Of a DNA stretch of 64,000 bases, positions 57,753 through 64,000 are shown piece after piece. The DNA is taken from positions 1 to 64,000 of the forward strand of contig JAPEVC010000195.1 in the NCBI GenBank assembly GCA_027946555.1, read 5' to 3'. The position numbers and the translations under genes are program-made. Under the pieces are notes generated by a model. That model made no database searches and had not been told where the DNA came from. It worked only from the letters and a program-made list of their open reading frames with translations. Every line of letters starts with the position of its first letter. The first letter of the stretch is position 1. This DNA comes from Gnomoniopsis sp. IMI 355080 (lineage: Eukaryota > Ascomycota > Sordariomycetes > Diaporthales > Gnomoniaceae).

Positions 57753-59030
57753 ATGGACTCGGCGATTTCTCTATTCCAAGACCACGTGGTGGCAAGGGCA
57801 TCAAGCATGCCCACGTGCGCGGAGCTATGCCTGGTTGAATACCTACCATCGTCAGCATGCCATGTAGCCACCAACATCACATGCATCTGCACCAACGCCG
57901 CCCTCACGGCCCAGATGTCCACATGCGTGGCGGCCGGCTGCTCGACCAGGGACGCCCTGTTGACGGAGAGGTTCGACGCCACCACGTGCGACTGGCCCGA
58001 AACCGACGACTCGATGGGCCTCAAGGTGATCACGCCGCTGTTTGGCGTGCTCGCCGTCATCTTCTTCCTCTGTCGGGTCTGGGCGCGGTCGCTTACTGGG
58101 CTGGCCGCCTCGTGGCAGACGGACGACTGGATGTCCCTCGTGACGACGGCCTTCTCCATCCCGCTCACGGTGGTATCGTACCTCTTCGCGGCCCACGGTC
58201 TGGGGCGCGACATTTGGATGGTCGACTTTGACGACATCACCTTTGTGCTGGAGATGTATTACTATTCCGAGATCCTCTACCTCGTCGTTATCTTCATGAC
58301 CAAGATATCCATCTGCTTTTTCTACCTTCGCATCTTCCCCAAGAAGGAATTCCGGGTCCGCGTATTCGCCATCATCGGCCTCTCCTCCGTCTGCGCTGTC
58401 GCCTTCATCATCATCACCATCTTCCAGTGCACGCCCATCCCGGGTGCGTGGCTGCGCTGGGACGGCACCTACGACGCCGTGTGCCGCGACGTGCAGACGC
58501 AGGCGCTGTGGGCCGCCATCTGCTCCATCATCCTGGACGTAGCGACCATCTTCGTGCCCATGACGGAGCTGTGGGCGCTCAACATGTCGCTGCGCAAGAA
58601 GCTCGGCGTCATGACCATGTTTGCGACGGGCGTGTTCGTCGTGGTCGTGCAGGTCCTGCGCATCGTCTACCTGCTCAAGTTCTCGGCCTCGACCAACTTC
58701 ACGCGTGACTACACCGCCACCAGCATCTGGTCCAACGTCGAGGTCTACGTCGGCATCATGTGCGCTTGTTTCCCCCAGTGCCGGACCCTCGTGACGCGCT
58801 TTGGCCCGAGAATCTTCAACACCACGCACAAGGCCTCCACCAAGGGCGGGACCGAGCCGGGCATCCGCGTCACGACCAAGATACAGGCAAAGTTCTCGCA
58901 AAGGTCCACTCGTGATGACGAGGCAGAATTTGTGGAGCTGCGGTGCACGCCTGGGCAGGATGGCTTTAACTCAACGACCAGCCTGCACCGACCTGAAAAG
59001 GATGCGTTGGGATTCAAGGAATCGGTCTGA
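57753..59030 (+). CDS. CFEM-domain seven-helix (Pth11-type) receptor
   Basis: Uninterrupted 425-residue frame. Residues 20-80 form a CFEM domain with all eight cysteines (22, 26, 36, 44, 46, 58, 63, 79), including the TCICTNAAL signature. Seven hydrophobic helices of the fungal rhodopsin-like integral membrane family follow (LKVITPLFGVLAVIFFLCRVWAR; the DDWMSL motif; the KISICFFYLRIF helix; IFQCTPIPGAW; LRIVYLLKF; IWSNVEVYVGIMCACFP). The last 70 residues are a cytoplasmic tail. Pth11-like receptors sense surfaces or host and nutrient signals in plant-associated fungi. The N-terminus before the first Cys is not clearly a signal peptide, so the start could be slightly wrong. Its place beside a metabolic cluster may be chance, as the family is very large in such genomes. 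Confidence 0.92.
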   Translation: MDSAISLFQDHVVARASSMPTCAELCLVEYLPSSACHVATNITCICTNAALTAQMSTCVAAGCSTRDALLTERFDATTCDWPETDDSMGLKVITPLFGVLAVIFFLCRVWARSLTGLAASWQTDDWMSLVTTAFSIPLTVVSYLFAAHGLGRDIWMVDFDDITFVLEMYYYSEILYLVVIFMTKISICFFYLRIFPKKEFRVRVFAIIGLSSVCAVAFIIITIFQCTPIPGAWLRWDGTYDAVCRDVQTQALWAAICSIILDVATIFVPMTELWALNMSLRKKLGVMTMFATGVFVVVVQVLRIVYLLKFSASTNFTRDYTATSIWSNVEVYVGIMCACFPQCRTLVTRFGPRIFNTTHKASTKGGTEPGIRVTTKIQAKFSQRSTRDDEAEFVELRCTPGQDGFNSTTSLHRPEKDALGFKESV

Positions 59031-60352
59031 GAGCGTTCTTTGAGTAGGGTGGATGGGGGATTTGGGTTGGTGGCGTCTCAAATCATCAATAGTAAACATT
59101 CAAAACTTCTTCCTAGTGTAACGATTACACTTACTACTCCTGACTGGATTATACACAGAGGTATTAAGTACGACATCTATTATTTACTTGAGAATAAACA
59201 AAGGCTATAAAGCTATTTATTACTAGATGCTTAAATTCACAACTAGAGAACAATTTACCTAAAGTCTTGGTGACGTAAGTATCCTTATATCTAATTCCTC
59301 TTTTTGGTGGTTTGTTACTGTTCACTGTTAGTCGGTAACGCTTACTAAGGACTGGTGATGGGCACTGGTGGATAGACCTAGGTACATACAATGTCGCCGT
59401 AAGAAGCCCATCCAACGCCCGCTTTAATTTATTCAGGTACCCAAGTGAGCGGTTCTATAGATACGAATTATGCTGCGCTAACTCGGCGCCGTTAGCCGCT
59501 GCATATTTCTACTTACCCTACTTACAGTTAATAATAACCTTCACAGTAGCTATATGAAGCAGCTAAGCCTGTACCATGTCAAGACAATCCGAATTCGGTA
59601 TTCATACAGGGAAGCAGTCGCACTGCCCGTGGCTGTAGGGGTCGGATCCTGTTACGTCCCAACTAGGTGGGTAATCTTGTGGAGTAGAATGCTTAGTGTT
59701 CGTGGCCAAGACTCGCCCCGGGCAGGATTTAGCAGATCTTAATACTTAGCGGATCTTCAGCGGATCTGTGGCCGATCTCTGGCGGGTCACTTTTCATTTT
59801 GCTGTAGACCCCCTTTTCAACGGTCCTCTTCCATCAGGACTAGCAAACCGGGTCTCGCCAGCTTGGGATACCGGCACTTGGGGATGTGGGCCCACAGACT
59901 TTAGTAGTATTGTATAATGGAAAATATAGTCGCTTACATACTCCTGGAGGTGGATAAATCATTCGCATTTTGTGATCCTACAGGCTGGAGGCACGCACCT
60001 ATCACTTTGCAATGAAGGCTGGGGAATTGGCAAATTGGGATCTGTAAGGGGAACAGGTAGCGTGATTTGCAATATCTTGTAGTGTAGTCGGCCAGAACAC
60101 AGAAGGAGGCAAGAGGCTGACGATGATGCTAAATGCGCGAATGCTCATAGGTTGAATTGCAAGTTGCTCGCAGGTAGTATCTCATATCCCTAGGATATCC
60201 TTCTCTCTCTGCATGTAGAACTCTTGGTGTTTCCTTTCTTTTCGGCTTCAGTCACTCATTCCGAATGTTCTAGCCACTCGTTTTATCACAGTCACTCCTT
60301 TATCACATTCTTGCCCGAGTCCTTCACTTGAAACCCTCTTCCCACATCCGAA
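59031..60352. other. Intergenic spacer, no gene seen
   Basis: 1.3 kb between the CFEM receptor and the haloperoxidase; AT-rich at 59090-59260 and with no recognisable coding. A CTTAGCGGATCTTCAGCGGATCTG near repeat is at 59745-59769. Confidence 0.6.
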
Positions 60353-61693
60353 ATGGCCCGAATTGCTACCTGGATGACCGCCGTCCTGGCTGCAACAGCC
60401 ACTCAGGCGTTTCCCACGCCCGAGAACATCATCAAGTTGGCCCGGAGTGCCGGGACCAGTCCCCTTGGCGAAGGCTCGTTCTCGGACCTCCACGCCACCT
60501 TGATCCGCCTCCGTGACGAGCAGGCGGTGCTCGCCAAAAAGCGCAGCTCCAGCCCGAGCCCTGTGGACGTCTCGGGCGACCACGCCTTCGTGCCGCCGTC
60601 GGAAGGGGACCAGCGTGGGCCTTGTCCAGGTCTCAACGCGCTGGCCAACCACAACTACGTCAGTCACGACGGCGCCATCTCCATAGTCGAGCAGATCACC
60701 GCGGCCACCGAGGTGTTCAACTTTGGCGTTGACCTTGCCACCGTGCTCGGCCTGATCAGCGTGCTCTTCGTCGGCGACCCGCTCTCCACCAACCCCGGCT
60801 ACTCTATCGGCGGACCTACCGCGAAGGTCAAGAATCTTTTAAACAACCTGGGCGGCCTGCTCGGCACGCCAGAGGGCCTCGACCACAGCCACAACATCAT
60901 CGAGTCGGACGCCTCGTCAACGCGACTTGACCTGTATCAGACGGGCGACGCCGCGACGATGCACCTCGACCTCTTCATCGAGCTGTACGAGTCCATCGAG
61001 GGCGATGCGCTCACACGCGATGAGTTGGCTGACCATGCCATCCGTCGCTTCAACCACTCAATTGCGAACAACCCTTACTTCTGGAACGGTCCTGTCACAA
61101 ACATCATGATGCGTCCTGTCGGATACGTCCTCCCCAACGATATCCTGGCCAACCATACAGACGACAACCCCGACGAGACCGTCTCCAAGAACGTCCTCAG
61201 GTCCTTCTACGGCGTTACCGAAGACCCAGCAAACGGCACCTTATCATATACCCCAGGCCACGAGCGCATTCCCGAGAACTGGTTCCCACGCCAGACGCCG
61301 TACACAATTCTCGACTTCAACGCCGCCGAGGCAGCCCTGCTCCTCAAGAAGCCTGAGCTGCTCAGCGTGGGCGGCAACACGGGCACGGTCAACTCCTTCG
61401 CGGGAATTGACATGGAAGATCTGACGGGCGGCGTATTCAATGCGGCGAACCTACTCGAGGGGAACAACCTCATTTGCTTCGCGCTCGAGGTCGTCAAGTT
61501 CGCCGGGCCTAATGCCTTATCGTCGGCACTCAAGACCCTCTCGGAGCCGATCGAGCTGCTGGGAGAGGTTGTCGCGCCGCTGGTAAATTTGTCGTGCCCG
61601 GTATTTGAGGATCTAACGGTTGGTGGGACGGACTTTTGGTCGTATGCGATGGAGTCGTACCCGGGCGCCAATATGAGCGGGTCAGCTTTGTGA
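60353..61693 (+). CDS. Secreted heme-thiolate haloperoxidase/peroxygenase
   Basis: Uninterrupted 446-residue frame with a signal peptide (1-19). It belongs to peroxidase family 2, the chloroperoxidase/unspecific-peroxygenase group. The proximal heme ligand is Cys91 in RGPCPGLNALANH, the hallmark PCP motif. The distal acid motif is NIIESDASSTRLD, with Glu184 as the acid-base residue and Asp186; the middle residue is Ser, where long peroxygenases have Gly and short ones His. Several NxS/T sites fit secretion. Such enzymes use hydrogen peroxide to halogenate, epoxidise or hydroxylate organic substrates, and related fungal cluster enzymes do oxidative rearrangements. C-terminal 130 residues are conserved in the family but poorly defined. 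It may belong to the cluster or be an independent extracellular enzyme. Confidence 0.9.
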   Translation: MARIATWMTAVLAATATQAFPTPENIIKLARSAGTSPLGEGSFSDLHATLIRLRDEQAVLAKKRSSSPSPVDVSGDHAFVPPSEGDQRGPCPGLNALANHNYVSHDGAISIVEQITAATEVFNFGVDLATVLGLISVLFVGDPLSTNPGYSIGGPTAKVKNLLNNLGGLLGTPEGLDHSHNIIESDASSTRLDLYQTGDAATMHLDLFIELYESIEGDALTRDELADHAIRRFNHSIANNPYFWNGPVTNIMMRPVGYVLPNDILANHTDDNPDETVSKNVLRSFYGVTEDPANGTLSYTPGHERIPENWFPRQTPYTILDFNAAEAALLLKKPELLSVGGNTGTVNSFAGIDMEDLTGGVFNAANLLEGNNLICFALEVVKFAGPNALSSALKTLSEPIELLGEVVAPLVNLSCPVFEDLTVGGTDFWSYAMESYPGANMSGSAL

Positions 61694-62148
61694 GAAAGAC
61701 GTCGCGTGCAATTGTATCTTTCTCAAAGAGATATTTAATATTAAGATTTCGAGCGCTGCTCCAGCAATCCATTCAAATGTTCAACAGCGTTGGTACATGA
61801 TTGAAGTTACGAATGAGGCCAGTCGAGCTGCGAGCAGGCAAGATGAATAATTTTGTATTGAAGTACATGTACATACCTTACCCTCTTACGTTATATAAGC
61901 TTTTAACCTTCATGTTGGAAGTCATTGTTCAACGGCATACATGTACTGTTGCTTCACTTGAATCTATAATCAGGGTATTTATTTTCATATTTTGGCTGCC
62001 ACTCGTATACATGTGCTTTTAGTAGCCCCGGCAGGACTCCACGAGCGTCCGTCGGAGTCGTAAACAGTGTATAGATTTACACACCTTCTGCATAATAGAT
62101 CAGGTAAACGTTATATTGAACAGTTTAACATTTGGCCTCCCAAGACGC
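61694..62148. other. Convergent spacer haloperoxidase/AKR
   Basis: 455 AT-rich bases between convergent stop codons, holding 3' UTRs. No gene. Confidence 0.7.
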
Positions 62149-63304
62149 CTATGAGCCCCCCGACATTCCCACTATAGGTACCTTCTTGGAGACATAGAGG
62201 CTGTCGATGCTTTTAATCTCTTCCTCCGTCAGATCAAAGTTGACAGCTGCCACTGCTTCGTCCACTCTCTCCTTTTTAGTCATGCCAAGAATTGGAGAAG
62301 TCATGAACGGTTTACTCAAACTCCAAGCCACAGCTACGATAGCCATGCTGACACCTCGCTTCTTTGCAATTTCTTCTATCTTCTCGTTGATTACCTTGTC
62401 GTTTTCCTGCAACCCATCGCTCAGGAATGCGCCTTGCTTGGTGCTGCCCCTAGCCGTCTCGGCAACCTGAGCGTGAGGTCGGGCGAGGAAACCCATAGCG
62501 ATCTGGAGTTGAATCTATAGTCAGAAATGATTTGTGGTAGATGATGTGACGAAGTGCGAACTGAAATCTTACCGGGCTCCAGGGTATCATGCCCATTCCG
62601 AATTTCTTCAAAGACGGGATCATCTCTCTCTCCTCTTCGCGATAGACAGCGTTGTGCAAGTTTTGCATCGAGATGAACTCTGTCCATCCGTGCAGCCTGG
62701 CCGTATACTGCATCTCCAGCAACTCATGAGCCGCCATTGAGCTAGCGCCGATATATCTGACCTTGCCACTCTTGACAACATCATGCAAGGCCTCCATAGT
62801 TTCCTTAACCGGCGTACGAGGGTCGAAGCGATGGATCTGCAACAGATCGATGTACTCTAGGTCCAACCTCTTCAAACTCGCATCGACACTGTCGAAGATA
62901 TGCTTCCGCGACAGCCCAAACATGTTGATATACCCCTTCCCTTCACGCTCATCCGCAGACATGTCTAGCAGTGGGTCATCCCACCTGTCGCCGTCGTTGC
63001 GGAACCCAACGGGCGCCCATACCTTAGTGGCGATGACGACGTTCTCGCGGCGCCAGTTGTACTTCTTTATGGCCTTGCCGAGGATCTCCTCGGACACACC
63101 GTTGGAGTAGGCGTTGGCCGTGTCGAAGAAGTTGATGCCGGACTCGTAGCAGTACTGCAGGATGGGCAGGGCGTCTTGCTCTTCGATGCACCAGGGGTAG
63201 CGGCCGCGGCGGTCGCCGTAACTCATGCAGCCCACGCATATGCGTGATACTCGGAGGCCGGACTGGCCCAGGTTGGTGTAGTTCATGCCTGATACGGTAG
63301 ACAT
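62149..63304 (-). CDS. Aldo-keto reductase
   Basis: Two exons, 63304-62573 and 62502-62149; a 70-base intron joins GMIPWSP to IAMGFLARP; product 361 residues. It is an NADPH-dependent aldo-keto reductase of the large fungal group related to YakC and aryl-alcohol dehydrogenases. The (beta/alpha)8 tetrad is present: Asp61 and Tyr66 in FFDTANAY, Lys94 in VIATKVW, His158 in DLLQIHRFD. The cofactor end TSPILGMTKKERVDEA is intact. These enzymes reduce aldehydes and ketones to alcohols. A role in the adjacent cluster is possible but AKRs are common in fungal genomes. An alternative start at the seventh codon (ATG at 63286) would remove six residues. Confidence 0.93.
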
Positions 63305-64000
63305 GGTGTGGTTTTGAAGTTACTCGAATGAGCTCCGTAGGTAGGTAGGTACTTCGAAACAGTGGCGTAGGCCTTATAGAAAAGATTCCTGTGAGTAAGG
63401 AGGAAAGATAAAGCCGTGCTCAGCGGCCATTATAGTTCTAGTCTAGTACAAATTGTCCCTATATATAATACCCATCTACGATGCGCTGTGTGAAAATCTG
63501 TTGTTGCGTTGATCGGACTTTGTGATGGGGGGGACCTTATATCCGCACCGGGCAGCCTCCAAATCCTACAACCGAAAGATGATCTTGCTAGGGACATCTC
63601 TAGTGACGACACTGGGGACCGGACTTTACAACGCGGTGCGACTATTGGATATGAATGATATGATTGTGGAACAGTATGCTTCAAGGCCCATTTCATTTCT
63701 GGGATAAGGTCGCATACTATCTTCCCCCGGGCCATTACAGGACTTTGAAATTTGAGACTACCACTTGATATGACGGCACTTTCCGATATCAAGCCTTCAC
63801 GACACAAGGGGCTCGTTATAAAGATCCAGTCGGAGGCCTTAGCTACCTAGCAAGAGGAGGTTCGTCCTACAGTAACGCCGATAAAACCGCGCAGCCTCGA
63901 CCACGGGAGGAACTTATCATGGCACGTTCTTGCATAGCTGGCGAGTCAAGCAACAATGCTCCGAAAATACTCATCGGAAAACTTCCCAGACCTGTTGGAC
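63305..64000. other. Right-end spacer, no gene seen
   Basis: About 0.7 kb to the window end with no supportable gene. A TAGGTAGGTAGGTAC run is at 63339-63353 near the AKR start. A gene could begin beyond the edge. Confidence 0.6.

Noticed and set aside
57852..58901. 349-codon minus-strand frame opposite the CFEM receptor
   Set aside because: Charged His/Asp/Arg-rich antisense shadow; the plus strand has the CFEM domain and seven helices.
1..64000. tRNA genes and CRISPR arrays
   Set aside because: No tRNA-like B-box/cloverleaf was noticed by eye and no spaced direct repeats; CRISPR is not expected in a fungus.
36995..64000. A cluster-specific Zn2Cys6 or bHLH regulator
   Set aside because: No Cys6 or other DNA-binding pattern found in any frame of the cluster region.

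Overview
The window is chromosomal DNA from a filamentous ascomycete (Pezizomycotina, most likely a Sordariomycete). The evidence is short GT-AG introns of about 60 to 135 bases, GC-rich coding exons set in AT-richer gene-poor spacers, and characteristic fungal families: Ies1, Fcf1, a Csi2-like protein, CFEM receptors, Yor1 and PDR transporters, and DMATS prenyltransferases. Assignment below class level is not possible from the sequence alone. I see 20 protein-coding genes and no tRNA, rRNA, CRISPR array or intact transposon.

Left part, 1-29 kb: ordinary and spaced out. It holds a small secreted double-psi beta-barrel protein (1974-2387), a secreted carboxylesterase with a degenerate oxyanion loop (4130-5907), the INO80 subunit Ies1 (8510-10690), a Yor1-type ABCC exporter (16020-11260, minus), a 5.4 kb gene-poor stretch, a Csi2-like membrane protein (22563-21484, minus), the 18S rRNA processing factor Fcf1 (23603-24358) and a large F-box protein (25436-28672). 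Microsatellites lie at 1-77 and 6706-6827, and TAGGTA/TACCTA-rich simple motifs are scattered through the spacers.

Right part, 29-63.3 kb: a run of transport and oxidative genes that reads as a secondary-metabolite gene cluster. In order: PDR-type ABCG exporter (-), choline/GABA-type permease (+), phenol-hydroxylase-like FAD monooxygenase (-), family-2 O-methyltransferase (-), cytochrome P450 (+), DMATS-type aromatic prenyltransferase (-), a three-module heme enzyme (+), a PaxM/salicylate-hydroxylase-like FAD monooxygenase (-), secreted GMC oxidoreductase (-), CFEM seven-helix receptor (+), heme-thiolate haloperoxidase/peroxygenase (+) and an aldo-keto reductase (-). There is no polyketide synthase, NRPS, terpene cyclase or recognisable pathway-specific regulator. 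The only scaffold-type enzyme is the indole prenyltransferase, so I infer that the pathway starts from tryptophan or a small indole. The outer limits of the cluster are uncertain; the tight core is about 38.7-56.2 kb.

The most unusual gene is 48378-51926. One uninterrupted 1182-residue reading frame joins an indoleamine-2,3-dioxygenase/PrnB-superfamily heme domain, a P450-reductase-type FAD/NADPH module lacking the FMN domain and the connecting domain, a cytochrome b5 domain with the HPGG motif, and an unrecognised helical C-terminus. It looks like a self-sufficient, NADPH-driven member of a heme family that is normally reductase-free. It is divergent from the prenyltransferase. Together with the OMT (whose catalytic histidine is replaced by valine), the P450 and two different FAD monooxygenases, it could oxidise, prenylate and decorate an indole. 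The product cannot be predicted.
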